From assembly GCA_034766995.1 (NCBI GenBank), contig CM068313.1, positions 22,349,012 to 22,413,011 of the forward strand: a stretch of 64,000 bases of DNA. Reading direction: 5' to 3'. Below the pieces are notes generated by a model. It was given only the letters and a program-made list of their open reading frames with translations, did not search any database and was not told the DNA's origin. Positions 1 through 14,389 of this stretch are shown in pieces; within the stretch, counting starts at the first letter, position 1; every line of letters begins with the position of its first letter. The translations under genes were made by a program, and so were the position numbers. The stretch comes from Acanthacorydalis orientalis (taxonomy: Eukaryota; Arthropoda; Insecta; Megaloptera; Corydalidae).

Positions 1-871
1 GATATGCAAACAGTCGTGCACATAACTTTCGTAGAATTGTTGAAACATGTCAAAACACGAAATCAACCCTCTAAAATTGCTTCATTATTTACACCTTTGC
101 GCGAAAAAATGAATGTACATTAATCTTGGGAAATAGTGTACGGCATGTACATAATGTGAGTATGTGTGGCGTTCGTACGTTCAGAACTTGACGCTTGATC
201 AATAAAACCTCCATATGCAGAGTAAACTGTAGCATAAATCTCACGTTAGCACCGGACATAAAACATAAGGCATACGACACATAAAATATACTCGCAAAAT
301 CTTGATTAAGACATTTGAATAATTTAAATTTTAAATGGCTCCCTCTAGTCGTTACAGACCGTACAGAATTATTATCTTCATCAACTATATAAATGAATAT
401 TTGTTAAGAATAGATCACAATTTGCTAATTTCTGTTATGACTGTTATGTACTAACGGCGCCGCACAAAGGAAAATTTCGCATTTTCATGTTCACTATATA
501 AGCAAAGGATCATGAATTTTCATGAGACGTGAGATTTAATATTTTCTATATACTCAAATGAAAATTTTAACAAGCTTGTATCTAGAATATATAATGTCTT
601 TTTTTTAATAAAAAAAAAATGTTTTCTGATAGTATAAAATATTACCACAAATAACGTCCACATTTCATTAAATATAGACAAATTTAACAAGAAGAATGCT
701 TTTAATAACAAAGGAGAAAATAAAATTCTTTTTTTCGATTTTAACAGCGACCTTTCATAAAAACTTCTAAATTCACAGAAATAACCCGATTTCTCGTAAT
801 TATGACCAACAAAGTTTTTAAGATACTCGGATGTAAAGTATTAATTTTTCAAATTAATATTTATTAAATAT
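1..871. other. A+T-rich non-coding stretch
   Basis: No gene, repeat unit or RNA is recognisable. Short open frames here (for example 89-280 and 520-711 on the minus strand) have no family motif and have the lysine/phenylalanine/isoleucine bias of random A+T-rich DNA. Confidence 0.6.
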
Positions 872-1147
872 ATTCTGGAGGAGAGACGGTTGAAGTTGTA
901 TGGACATGCTTACAGATCAAATGAAGAAAGTAAAGTGAGGAAATGTTTAAAAACAAGGTCCCGAGGAAGAGGGAGACCAAGAACTATGTACGAGGGATAC
1001 ATAGAGCAGCTTGGAAGACGACGAGGAAGCACCATGCAGGAGATGAAGAAATTGACCAGTAGCAAAGATGGATGGAGGAGATGGACCGAGACCGCTCACA
1101 CGCTGGGAGGCAGATACAGAGAACTGAGAAAGAAAAAAAATTATTAA
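872..1147 (+). pseudogene. C-terminal tail of a non-LTR retrotransposon (LINE) reverse transcriptase, 5'-truncated relic
   Basis: An open frame of about 90 codons reads RRLKLYGHAYR, then a basic GRGRPRTMYEGYIEQLGRRR stretch, and ends with SSKDGWRRW. The order 'RRLxxYGH - GRPR - long gap - (D/K)xxxWRRW' is the usual extreme C-terminus of many insect and other invertebrate LINE ORF2 proteins, downstream of the reverse transcriptase domain. No reverse transcriptase or endonuclease motif is present upstream, where the sequence falls straight into A+T-rich DNA, so this is the 5'-truncated 3' end of an insertion. The A-rich run at 1131-1145 may be the remains of the element tail. The clade (RTE, Jockey, CR1 or other) cannot be fixed from this tail. 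It is markedly richer in G+C than its surroundings, as expected for inserted coding DNA. It is not a host gene. Confidence 0.72.
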
Positions 1148-2404
1148 ATAGTCATTTAAACAATATATTCAACTATAAATGAAACTGTCTTTGTAACTAA
1201 ACTGTATTTTTAAATATAATTTGAAATTTACTTTGTTAAATATTAATGCAATGTAGAGAATATCATTATTAAACAAAACATCCTAATTTACAATTTTTCT
1301 CAAATGATTACAGAGTACCAGATTTGTTAAATCTAATATACACATCTACCGAGGAATTCATCTTCAGAAATAATTTTAAAGCCGTTTATTTTATATAAAA
1401 ATGATACTATATAATTAAATAAGCTCATCAAAAGCAAATTTTTAATACATATGATAAAAATAATGTACAAACAAAAAAAAAGTGAAATCCAATGTATTAT
1501 TAATTAAACCTCGATCAAAATACCATTACAAGAAAACAATTTTAATAACGAAGTCACATAAGATATTAAAAAAAAATACTAGAAACAATAATCACGCCAA
1601 AATATTGATAAAATGAACTGGCAGAGAGTTAATTCAAAACACACATTTTTCTAACATTTATTGTCTAAATAATGAACTGGATACTCAATAAATACGAACA
1701 TAAATTCTAGTATTTACTATTTGTGGCAATTTACAAAAAATCTCACTCTCAACGAGATATTTCTCTCAACTGATTATATATCGACGGTTTGTTAGAAAAA
1801 AAGAATACTGCAAATGTCATCTTTGTTCAAAATAAATACGTTAAGAAATAGAAACGTAATATTTATAATTGAAGACGTTTGTATTTAAAAAATGTATTTT
1901 TTTTTATTTTTATGATGCGAAGAGTAATAAATTGTTATTAAACAGGTCAAACAATTGACTTAATTTAGTTAAAAATGATCCTTCGTGAGTAATATATCAA
2001 CATCATAATGAAAATATAAAAGATATGTCATACATAACTTGTACAAATTTTTATTGTCACGAAATTAATTCTTGATACATTTAAGATATAAAACAAACAT
2101 GTACATATATTCTACATACTAATACGCCAATGGTAAACATTTTAAGGCCACAAAAAATATGACTACCTCTGAAAAATCTAACACTTTTTTACATGTGCAC
2201 AATATATGTTCTTTTGGTAAAGTCAACAATCACAAAAAAAACACCCTAATGATATTTAAACTGGAAAATTATGACCTCCGAAAATAAACTTTGCTCATGT
2301 ACACATGAAACACACCCAAAACTTAACAAGTACAAGTTTATGACGTCTGTATGTGGTCCTCCTCAACCCCTGCGGTATGTGAAATATGTATTTGATTATA
2401 ATAA
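1148..2404. other. A+T-rich non-coding stretch
   Basis: Only homopolymeric A/T runs and weak dyads are seen. There is no gene, mobile element or microsatellite longer than about 15 bp. Confidence 0.6.
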
Positions 2405-2475
2405 CAATAATCATAAATTCAGAGTAATCGCGTGCGTAAGCGGTTGCGGGTTCATACCCTTGATACGACAGCTCT
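2405..2475 (+). mobile_element. degenerate tRNA-derived SINE head (plus strand)
   Basis: A D-arm-like AGAGTAATCGCGTGCGTAAG (2421-2440) is followed by a B-box-like GGGTTCATACCC (2448-2459). Spacing and order fit the 5' tRNA-like part of a SINE, with a diverged A box before 2421. The B box has T where the consensus has A (GGTTCRANNCC). The G+C-rich sequence continues to about 2530, which may be the SINE body. An old tRNA pseudogene is the alternative. Confidence 0.4.
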
Positions 2476-4221
2476 ACCCCGTCTATAGCAATAAGTCGCA
2501 CCCCACAGATTAGCAAGGGTGTTACCGCTACCATTATGCACAATCACAAATGGGTATGTAACAAATAGCATGCCTAAAAATGTATAATTGAAATATCAAG
2601 TGCATGCGTGCTAGGATTCTGAATGTTGGTCGCGATTTTATCGCTTTTCGTAAAGTTTCTTTGAAACTAATATACTTAAATAAGGATAACATCTGCAAGT
2701 ATTAAAAATACAACTTCCTGCTATTAAATAATCTGATATCAAACGTGAAGAACTTACAGAATAGGAACTTAAACCGTTTACATATTACATTTGTGTAACT
2801 TTATAGATAATAACAATCCGTGCGTATATAAGTTCACACACACGTATGTGTGTACGATAATAAGATATTTTTATTTTATAGAAATAGATATATTTACATT
2901 TTCAAAGAATTTTATATAAATTTAAAACAGAACAGTACAAAATATGCACTGGTTTCCAAATGAAACAACAAGTAAAGAATCAATGAACGCATCTGCCATT
3001 TTCGAAAAAAAAAAATCAGCCTACTATTTACATGGTAGGTAAATGAAAGAAAAAGTAAAAAAAATATATATATTTTCATATTTCCCTATAGGGAAAGATT
3101 GATCGTGTGTGCGACATATTGGAAACTTGTTTGCAAACATATAACTAACAGAATATACAATAAAAGATAAACTGTTTGAAGTGCGCAAAGCCAACCGAGC
3201 GACTAGTACGACAGGTTGTTAACCAATGTTTCATAACTTTAAATCCAAGCCTGTAAACAAAAAGTCATCCTTCATTAAGAATGTTCTTGTTTCGAATGTT
3301 TGATAAACTTCGATTTCGGTATCATTTTTTTACCCAAAAATGTTTTTTTTAATTTAATATCAAAATATATAGTATCATTCAAGCATTGCGTTTAAACAAG
3401 AATCTAAAATAATCAATAATAAATTATTGAATATTCGCAATAATAATTCTGACTGATTAAATTCACTTTCACACAAACCACACCAAATTTTTCGATCAAA
3501 AATATTTAATAAATTATTATTTTCGATTGCCGCTTATGCGCATTTTGATGTCAACGCACTGTTTTGAGCACCAAATTACCGAAAAATGTGATTTTGCTGT
3601 AAATGAGCGATGGTTTGTGAAGTACAAGAGGAATTCTTTATTGAATACTATTTTTCAAACAATCTTCTATGGTTTCTCAAGGAATGAAAAATGCACTTGT
3701 TAAAATAACAATTGATACAAGATAAAAATAAATACATTTTGTTTCCTTGTTTAATTGCCAACAACAACAAAAAATCGAACCGCAAATCTATACATTGAAA
3801 ACATTTTTTATTTTCCATGATCTTTATATCAGTTATAAATTAATATTTGATAATTCTAAATATATAAACTAATATTTTGAAAAAACGTACATCAAAAATT
3901 TTAATTTCAACTATATATTATTGTCATAAATTATAATAAAAATAGTTTTTCAGACACAACAAGAAAATTTAAAAAATACTTGAACATTTACATTAAAATG
4001 GCAAAAATAAATCACATGTTTATCTTGTGAGATAATCCGCAAAGGTGTCAATTTCGGAACTAAAACGTAGAGAGTATAATGAGTATATGCATAATCATGA
4101 CCCCAGTCGTAAATGTAAACACTGGAAAATTATTCTTATTCTATTATGGGCTTACAACAAGAAATATAAAACCTGTCTGTATGTAACACGTAAAAATCAA
4201 CACTTTAATGGTTATGTTAGC

Positions 4222-4223
<2 letters not shown>
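2476..4223. other. A+T-rich non-coding stretch
   Basis: Slightly G+C-richer patches lie at 2480-2640 and 3180-3230. No coding, tRNA-like or transposon motif was recognised in them. Confidence 0.55.
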
Positions 4224-4275
<52 letters not shown>

Positions 4276-4320
4276 TATACACATATATATATATATATAT
4301 ATATATATGCATATATACAT
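4224..4320. repeat. (TA)n microsatellite interrupted by TACATA and ACACAT
   Basis: Near-continuous alternating TA with three short interruptions. It produces the spurious Tyr-Ile open frames on both strands here. Confidence 0.95.
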
Positions 4321-4700
4321 CTGTTTTTTTTTGTTTACTCGGCCACAATTATTATTTTCATAATGAGAATACAAATTCGCATTTAACCTACTATTTTATC
4401 TTAAATAACGAAAATATGCTAATTTTATTTTCTCGTATCACATCGTTAAAACTAAGAATAACTACGGTTAGAATAATAACGAAAAATGTAATTTAATAAA
4501 TTATTTTTTATGTTAATTTAATCAGATACACAATAAATTATTTGCAAAACTAATTTTAAAGTACATTAACTACGAAACATATATCTTTACGAGTATTAAT
4601 ATCCATTTTTCAGTTTAATTTTAACACAATGCAATTTCTTACAATGCAAAGAATATATTCACACAAAAAACACTAAAATATATATATATGAATTCCGTAC

Positions 4701-4723
4701 ATGAATACATATTTGCATGTATT

Positions 4724-4785
<62 letters not shown>
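4701..4785. repeat. perfect 10-bp hairpin next to a (TA)n tract
   Basis: ATGAATACAT (4701-4710) and ATGTATTCAT (4717-4726) are exact reverse complements around a 6-nt loop. A pure (TA)n tract of about 57 bp starts three bases later (4729-4785). Confidence 0.85.
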
Positions 4786-4788
<3 letters not shown>

Positions 4789-5673
4789 ATATACCATATT
4801 TTCATCTATAATACATTTATAGAAAAATAATATAAATATAATATTCTATAACTATTAGTTAATAAAAAAAAATTATAATAATAAGAATATGAATAGAACA
4901 CTATAGTAACGACAATACATTAATATAAATATTACAGCTGTACGTTGCAAGAATAATTTTTACTATTTCTTCCGAACTCAAATCGACACTATATATCCTG
5001 CATAAATGATACTTCTCAATACGATACTACTTGTATATGACATCCATCAATATTCATATTACAGATATTCTAAGAATAACGACAGTTCAGTTTAATTTGC
5101 TAGTACTGATTTAAATACATAAAAATAGATATACAAATAATTAAACAATTTCAAATCGAAAGATTGTATCTGTGTCTCATTTCAATTCTCTACTACTACT
5201 GTACCATAAATTCAATGAAATATATTTTTCTTCCTATCAAAAACGTAATAAACTGCATACTAAGATTTAGCTATAAACATTATATGAAAACACAAAGGAA
5301 ACTCGATATTCCTACAGACGATTTACATATTTTCGGTCAATATTATACAAAAATAGTTTGTAACAAAGACAACAACACGTGAAATAAATTATAGTGCATT
5401 TTACGGTCAAAATCGAGTTTTTACCTGTTTTTTTTATTGTTATTGTGCACATTCTAGCGATTTCAATATATTATCGTAAAAAACTCTTTATATATTAGAG
5501 AGGACAGGATATTTTATATCGATTTTAGATACTACAGAATTTAATGTAAATCTATATTGCAAGTATTATGATTTTTGGGCACTTGTTGACATAAATTTGA
5601 TAACGTAAATGATAATAACTGTTAGTACCCTTTAAGGTAATTATATAAAAAATACAAAATATATAATATATAC

Positions 5674-5717
<44 letters not shown>

Positions 5718-6289
5718 CATACACATGATTGTAAGTATTGATTGAATCATGAATTTGTATTAACATAAATAATGATTCTAAATATAAAGTTAATACTATT
5801 AACGATTTTCTACGTCTTAAATATTTATTTTTTCCCATTCAAATCATTAACGTATATGCTTTACCCATGTATTATTAAAAGCAAAAAAAAAAGAACATTA
5901 ATTCTTTAAAATTTAAATAAAAATGAATTACACGATATTGCGATTTGTCTTGAAAACACCATATGGCACATTTAATCAGCATATATAAAAAATTCAATAC
6001 CTGTTTTACGTCATAACTTTAAAAATAATGAACGCAAGTGTTAAGTGTTAAATATTTTTATACGCATTTTATAAATTATTTTAGAAATAAAATTCAAGCA
6101 CGAAACTTTCTTATTTAAATATAAAATTATTCTTAGTTATTTTGGACGTAATTCGATTAAAGAATAAAACAAGTATTTGTTAAAAACAATAAAATAAAAA
6201 TGTATGGCAATTAAATATTAATATTAAATATATATTTGAATATTTTATGCAGAATGACGTATGTGTATGTATATATATACAATATATAT

Positions 6290-6350
<61 letters not shown>

Positions 6351-7752
6351 GTTTAGTATTTCTGCTCTACGATTGTATTATAATAAACAATTTATAACGA
6401 GATTGTAAATAATTATTGTAAAGAAAATTAAAAAAATAAAACATTTATTTGTTATTATTATTCCATCTATCAAAAATTAAAACTTTATTATTATTAATGA
6501 TACTATGTATAGAAATAAAAATCTACATATTTAAAAAAAATCACTAATAAATAAACTGCTTGCAAAACGACGAAAACGTTCAACTGATATTCTATAACAC
6601 CAATAAATGTTTTAAAAATAATTGTTTATCATAAATAAAATATAAAAGAGGGGATGAAATGTTTGCTATTGCACATGAGCCAGTTTTAAAACTTTATTTT
6701 TTAATGTAAAAGCATAAAAAGAATATTGTATTATTCCATATTATTTATATATATATATATATATATATGCCTCAAAGCTAATAAAAAAATCGAATTAAAA
6801 AGTCCATAACTGTCCATGCATACACCATACCCGATATAACACCATAAAATAGTATATTAATATCGATTATTTAAAATTAGAAACAAGGTAATAACATAAA
6901 ATTTGAAGCGTTTACACTAAGCTTCTTTATATGTTTCATTTTAAAATAGAGCACAGATCTTTTTTTCACTTAACAAATACAAACAAATGTAACTTCTATT
7001 TGAAATCTGCATGTCAGCTTCTCTTGTGTATTTATAATATACACAAAGTAGGATGTCAGTCTACGAAGCAAAATAATAATTTTATGTATTCTGTGAATGT
7101 CCGCTATAGATGATTCCTAGAATCGTACTGTTTCACATGAATAACTCTAACCTAAGAGTGTGGTCAAAGCGAGAAATTTTCAATTATGTTTCCAGCGTTT
7201 CAGAATCCACACATAAAAACGAATGTGAATTGAAAATAGAAATATTGGTTTATTCCTTAACTTATTGTTAATAATATTAAATCGATAATAATAACGACTG
7301 CTATAATCACAACAAACAATTATAAATGCAAACACATATTATATACATACATACATAAGTAAGTAACTATACACTCACAATAAGATATATTTGTGTGAAC
7401 ATATATTCACAAAAATTGCATCCAATGTATGAAAAAATGCAATTATAAAAACTTAACGTTTTCAAACCATTCACATATAAAAACAAAACTGGAAAAAATG
7501 TCAATTGGAAAAGATTCTCAATTTTTACGTATTTAACATAAACACTTCATAAAACATATATAATTACTTAATCTATTATTAATGTTAATTTGGACCCTTT
7601 GGGAATTAACTCATTTAATTACTTATGTAATATGAAATCACAATTGTGGTTATGTGATTTTCATGTTATTAATTACCAATAATACCAACATATGCAGTGA
7701 ATTTATAATGTTAGTTATATTACAAAATAGGATAATTAACAGCAGATAGCGC

Positions 7753-7830
<78 letters not shown>

Positions 7831-9040
7831 TATATATATATATAATTTAAAAATACAAAACCGAAGAGTTCTTGTACTTTTCAGCACAATGTTAGTTTAT
7901 TCAAGTATAGGATTACACTTTAACCTGAATTTTTTTGGTGAACACCGATATTATAATTTCAAAGAATTAAATTTATAATTCTTAAAAATAATATATAAAC
8001 AAACAAAGTATTTTTCTAAAATCATTTTGGACCAAACAAATGTTGAGGCGTAGTACTTCTCATATAGATTTTTCTAATAATTTAAAAATTAACATGAATA
8101 ATAATATTAAAAATCAACCTATTAATTACTATTAATCAACCTATTAATTATTTTTATAGAAGGCAGATTCATAGAAACAATGACAAGTCATAATCAGTAA
8201 GTATGATTTTTTTATTAAGAACCATTCATTGTTTAGGTATTTAAAAATATATTTATCCTAAAATATTTTGGAACGTATAATATATGAAAATTGTACAAAA
8301 TTCATTAATAATATAGACAGAAATTTTGTTGTGTAAATAATTATCTGGAGTTATAATAACAAACAGAACTAAAAAACAATTTACTATACAAAACTCATGA
8401 AAAATACAACAATAATAAAAAAAAGCTTTTTTCGAACTGATCCCACAAACAAATCAACAAAAATTATATTTATTTGGATTCTTCAATAAAAAAAAAACGT
8501 TGATTCCCTTAAATCAGCCAATAGCAATTTACTAAACAGATACTTTCAAGACTAGTATTTCCATTTTGAATACATCCGATACATAAAAACTTTGTCGATT
8601 AAATTATCAACTTAACACTATATTTTTGATTTGTGTCATACTAGACAGTTTAATTAATGACTGTAATTAAAAAAGATATTGACTATCTACACTAATATCA
8701 TATAAAAACAACTAGACCAATTTTTAATTATCCTGCCAACGTTAAAGACAAGAAATTTTATCCATTATTATAATACGAAATAATACTTCAAATGATCTGT
8801 TTACATTATTAATAATTTAATTTGAATATTATAATTAATATTGTTGTTAAATACCGCACACCGTGAATTAATTACCCCGCATTACCATATAAATCATATT
8901 TTTATAATCACGTCATGAATTCTATTTGTATTACATCCGAGTTGTTTATTGCCTTATTTATTTTAATCGTGTTTTGCATGTAATTATTAAAATATGAATA
9001 ACCTAATAATCTATACCATATTTTCTCCTCTTATAAAACC

Positions 9041-9043
<3 letters not shown>
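4786..9043. other. A+T-rich non-coding stretch with several (TA)n tracts
   Basis: (TA)n tracts lie at 5675-5713, 6270-6347, 6747-6768 and 7754-7844. A short tandem duplication (period about 22, AATCAACCTATTAATTA) sits at 8112-8152. No coding segment, SINE or transposon motif was seen. Confidence 0.6.

Positions 9044-9104
<61 letters not shown>
9044..9104. repeat. pure (TA)n microsatellite, about 60 bp
   Basis: Uninterrupted alternating AT, bounded by CCAAC on the left and GACTTG on the right. Confidence 0.95.
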
Positions 9105-9106
<2 letters not shown>

Positions 9107-10156
9107 CTTGATATACCTACCAACCATAACTTAATTATTTTTTAACTATGTAATTCCAGCAGTCTTAATCGATTCATCACTTATTTCATACATTGAAGAA
9201 AAAATAACACTTAAATTAACCAGCGTGACTTTTCAAAACTGAAATTTAAACGTTTTATGTAAACGAAATTTTTGAAGACAATAACATTTTATATCTCGGT
9301 CTCTTTTTGAATATGTTTTAAAATTCAAACAATTCGAACAGTATTCATTTAAGTATCAAAATACCGTTAAAATGTAGTTACAAATTATACAGTCATAGTA
9401 CACATATGTACATACATAGTATTATGTATAGAAACATACTAGCATATTATGAAATATAATTTTCATTATAATTCAACACATTTTTAATTATATTAATACA
9501 CTACTGATTAGGCTGATATGAATAAAAAAAATACAGAGTATTTATTACAATTACTTTATGATTGGAAAAGTAGACTTAACTGTTGTAGTATCAATAAATG
9601 CAACTTTCGATCAATATATGAAAATTAAGTACAGAAAAAATATTAACATCTTTTAATTAAAACTATCAATAATTTTGTTGGTATAATTAAAATGATGATT
9701 TGGCAGAATGTATTAGATTATTTGTAATATATATATATATATACTTTGAGATTAATTTAAGACATTTCTTTAAATATATAATTGAAAATATAAAAAAAAA
9801 CTAGTATGTAGTCCGTCAAAATTAACGGGAAAATAGAAACTTAATAAATTAAAATTGAAACCTATATGCTGACAAAGGAAACATTTCTTGTCACGACAGA
9901 TTTTGTCCTCCGGACAAAGCGACGAGAAACGTGGGTTTTTATTATATAGAGAATAAGAAAGAAAAATTAAACAGAGTGGAGATTTTTTTCTATATCTTGC
10001 ACATAAGCAAATTTCACTTTGAGGAACTAATATTTATTATTTTCAATTACTCTAACGAAATCAATTTTAATTCACTAAAGAAAATATTTTATAAATTTCA
10101 AATTAATATAGTACAGAAGATTTTATGACATCATGTTCAATATTTACTGTTGACAC
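9105..10156. other. A+T-rich stretch with a small G+C-rich hairpin
   Basis: Mostly featureless. At 9902-9918, TTTGTCC and GGACAAA pair perfectly around a 3-nt loop inside a short G+C-rich patch (9890-9935). That patch could be the worn end of a DNA element, but no partner end was found. A short (TA)n lies near 9728. Confidence 0.55.
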
Positions 10157-10176
10157 ACACACACGTGTATGTATAC

Positions 10177-10255
<79 letters not shown>
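10157..10255. repeat. compound (AC)n-(TA)n microsatellite
   Basis: A short CA run and ACGTGTATGTATACATATAC lead into about 80 bp of pure (TA)n. Confidence 0.95.
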
Positions 10256-10257
<2 letters not shown>

Positions 10258-10605
10258 AATAATCAATGCGTACTCGAACAAATTGGTATGCATTGATGGA
10301 ACCGTATAAAAACGATGTCATTGAATTTATTTTCATGGTTATAAAATGTAAAATAATCTGAAGAATTTGAATCCTAAAATACCTCGACAAAATAAAAGAC
10401 TAATAGAGCGTCATGAATGGCCATCCAAGTTGACAAGTGTGAAAGAAATAAGATGATCATGATGCTGGCGGTCTGAACATATATTTGCGATGACAGAAAT
10501 GTTAATTTTGGGCTTGCTTCAACTACTACTCAAATAAGTTTCAAACGAATATTTACATATGCGCATTTACTCTATATTCTATACTTAACCTTTGTATGAA
10601 TTGTA

Positions 10606-10648
<43 letters not shown>

Positions 10649-11072
10649 CAAAACAAACTATATCGAATTATATTAACATAATTTCAACTTTTTAATTTTT
10701 GTATGAAATTTGACTTACGATTAAAGACTATTGTCATACTAAAACACGCACAAATAAAAATGTTCAATATAAAAAAATTAAACTGTGACAACTATACTTT
10801 ACAAATACTCTACAAGAAGAGAGCATGTCCACACTCACATTAACTAAAAGTTCTTTCAACTTTTATGAAAACATCATTCTTTCATAAATATTTATTATAA
10901 TAGTATTAAGTAATAGTATTTAATATAATAGTAGTAGTATTTAAGATTATTTGATTAGGGTTATATGTTTCTCTATTTAAATAATTATATTATTCAAACT
11001 AAATAATCAAAAACACTAATGTAAATATTTTTTAATCAAACTATAATAATTTTATTTTTTTAAAAAAATATG

Positions 11073-11111
<39 letters not shown>

Positions 11112-11130
11112 GATGTATGTATTAAAAAAA
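10256..11130. other. A+T-rich non-coding stretch
   Basis: (TA)n tracts lie at 10609-10647 and 11076-11106. A minus-strand consensus-like donor (ATC then GTAAGTCAA, near 10714-10719) stands about 20 bases after a TTTTAG acceptor. This is judged likely chance. Confidence 0.5.
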
Positions 11131-11188
11131 AATTACTTACGATCTTTGTATAGAAAAACAATGTAAACTCACCTGTAACAAAACACAA
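11131..11188 (-). promoter_or_regulatory. candidate recursive splice site with a 32-nt downstream exon (minus strand)
   Basis: Read on the minus strand, TTGTGTTTTGTTACAG (T-rich 3' splice site) is directly joined to GTGAGT (5' splice site) at 11173/11172. A second consensus donor, GTAAGTAATT, follows 32 nt later (11140-11131). This is the arrangement known from recursive splice sites in long insect introns: a 3'/5' splice-site fusion that recreates a donor after the first splicing step, with a cryptic downstream exon helping recognition. It is on the same strand as the coding exon at 52474-52577 and about 41 kb downstream of it. The alternative is a 32-nt cassette microexon. A reading in phase 0 has no stop (V S L H C F S I Q R) but the length is not a multiple of three. 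Chance cannot be excluded without RNA data. Confidence 0.42.
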
Positions 11189-11589
11189 TATATTAATAAT
11201 CAAACAATCAAATCATATAGTTCATGTATATCAAATTATATGTACCTTTATAAGTTAAATTATTACTGACAAAATTTATATATTTAAATTAATATTAAAA
11301 GCGAAATAATTAATACAAAGTATACAATTTCCAGACAAGGAATATTCCCCATTGCTGTTTTCTTTTATCATTTGTTTTTGTTTTTTTGTAATCAAGATAA
11401 ATGAACAAAAACCATAACAAATGATACTTAATCTTAAAAATAAATCCTGGGTACGTTAAAAATCAAAATAAGAGCGAAATCATTTATTCACGTTTACACA
11501 AAATAGAATATAAATCTAAAGGAACTATAAACAATATAATGAAATACCTACACGTTCAAATGCATATAGAACATTTTTTTTATTCGCCT

Positions 11590-11632
<43 letters not shown>

Positions 11633-12817
11633 AATATATACATATGTTCTTAAAAATGTTTATTAATGTCACACTTTATCTTAATTCTTAACGTCTCTTG
11701 CCGGTCACTCTGACCCGCAAAATAGTTTCATTGTCTCATCTTATCAATTAATTAGTGTTTTTCTTGCAGATGCATGTATTTTCTAATAAACAATTGACCA
11801 ACGTCTAAATACTAATTGAAAAGTTGAACTGATTTCAAACTAATGACAGGGGACATAAAAATGACTAAATATGCGTTAATGGAACAGCCACTGCTTTTTT
11901 ATGTTTAAAAAAATTAGAAGCATATAATAATACGAAATATGACTTTGATTTTATAACTTGGACTATTTGACTACTTTAATATATTACAGCAAGATACTTT
12001 TCGTATAGAAATAAACAATCAGCGAACCAGTAAGATAGAAGTCAAGTACAAAATTAAAGTAAAATATTTTGTTAATAGTATCAGAGATCGGTGAGAACCT
12101 AACCGTTGGAAATCAGGAACGTTAAAAGATAACTCTAATGACTATTATTTCATTATTGGAACATATATACAAAGTTAATCTAAACACATAAACTACTACT
12201 ATAAATAAATTTTGATTTCTATAAGATTATTAATGAATTTTTAATATATGAACTGTTACTAAATGTATTAAACGTGATTTTAAATAATGTGTACCCATGC
12301 TAGTCAATCAATTTCACAGTCGACGGAAAGTTTACATATATTCATTTACCTAAATGTATGGTAAAACGGTTCGGTAAGTACAGAAAAAAAAGTATTAAAC
12401 AACGAACAAATGAACACAAATGTACATTTTTAAAAACGTAACCGTCAAGAACTCGAGACTCGTCATTGTAAAACTTCACATACAAGAGAGTAAGCAAAAT
12501 AATTACATGTGAAATGCTATATTAAAATCAGCAACTGGAAAGATTGCGATTATTGCAAAGAAACTATGTCAAGGTGGTACAATGTCATCAACACTTTTCA
12601 TAATATAGGAAACTAAATAATATTATAACTAGTGCGTAAACGAACCCAACTATGTAAGAGAAGAACTTATGATCTTAACTAGAATAATCATTATTCATTT
12701 ATTTCACATGCACAGATAAATTCAAATCAGGTTACATTATTTTCAACACTCATGAACAGCAACAAATAAAAAAAAATCGGCAATTTCGTTGAAATCTCCA
12801 TTAGTTAATTTTTAAAA

Positions 12818-12881
<64 letters not shown>

Positions 12882-14313
12882 CACACAAACGTACATCATC
12901 GTTTTAAAACAGACTATTAATTATTTTTTTATAATGTACAATCTTGAGCACGCACTATGCATTTTATTGTTATGGATTTTGGTGAATCTATAAACAGGCC
13001 AAATATGCGTGTTAAATGATGTACGTCGGAGGCGAGAAATGACGAACTGTATCATTAACATCGTTGTGTACGACACGACAAGTTACAATTTGTGAACGGA
13101 CCTTATTGTCCGGAACGAATTAGATAAATTACAGCGTGGTCACCACACCACATCAGCTGAATCACCTCTCTTCTTTCCCCTTACACATCAGTGTTCATTA
13201 TTACATAGTCAAATGCATACACACACTGGTAGAGACGACACGCATACATCAATGTACATAAACACACACACAAATATATATATATATATATAATTTCAGT
13301 GAAAATACATATAACGTTTCCTTTAACTTCTTAAACGACTAATTATGCTCCAATTCGACAGAAAAAGTACTTGTTATATAAAATCAAAATGTTTTGTGAA
13401 TAAGACGAAATTATATTTAGTCAAAATTAGTGTAATAAAATTAATTACGTATAGAATAGACAATTTGAAATTGGTTCACGTGCATAGATGACCGTTCTTA
13501 AATCTAGTATTATCGAATTATGTTAAAAATTTCAAAACAAATACCGAGATTTATCTCAATTTGCGAGTCCCATTTAACTGATTAAGCAATATAGATTTAT
13601 TCATTTAAACCTCGATACAATTACCAAGTATGAAAATGGAATTAATTACAATTATGGTGATCGAATTTCTAAGTAGCAATTCGTTACATCGACTAAAAGA
13701 AATACCGTACGTGCTAACCAATAACGATCACTTAGAATAAAATATATAGTATTAATTACTTCCGAAACTATTTCAATAAAACTTTTTAATAAACTACCAG
13801 TTTTTTTTAAATTGTCAATTACATGAAACGATTCTTGATAACCATTATCGTAACTGTTTTTATTTAACCTATAATTGTATTATTTCCCACATAAATTATA
13901 TTTAGACAAAGTATGAATATAAGTGTTTATACATTTCAAAAACAAATTAATATTTTCATACTTCTGTGAAACTGAAGTTACATCATATAAATAAATTAGA
14001 TATGATTATTTTTTTTAAAAAAAACTAATTTTCAAACATCACATTTTTCTGTACCTTAGCGCTGAGAATGTTGGCAAAAAAAAATAAATTGTACTCAAGT
14101 ACCAATTAGATTGATCAATAATCAATTATTAAATATGTTTAATCAGAAGAATGTTTTAGGGATGTAAAAAATTCATTTATGAAAGCCAATTGAGGTACAG
14201 TACGAAAAGCTATATTGTAACCTCACTTAGTTCCTAAATGGTATAATTTAGGACTAAGATAACAATTACGCAAACATCAATTACTAGTTATATTTTCGAA
14301 TTAGTCATTTTGA
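11189..14313. other. A+T-rich non-coding stretch
   Basis: (TA)n tracts lie at 11594-11629, 12820-12886 and 13275-13292. Slightly G+C-richer patches at 11693-11725 (contains GCCGGTCACTCTGACCCGC) and 13020-13200 have no recognised motif set. No coding segment is seen. Confidence 0.55.
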
Positions 14314-14317
14314 TACA

Positions 14318-14389
<72 letters not shown>

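Noticed and set aside
2271..2543. Overlapping plus and minus frames of about 80 codons
   Set aside because: Both are crossed by the tRNA-like SINE head and have no coding signature.
10700..10760. 20-nt minus-strand acceptor/donor pair (TTTTAG ... GTAAGTCAA)
   Set aside because: The acceptor lacks a good pyrimidine tract and the pair falls within chance expectation for this composition.
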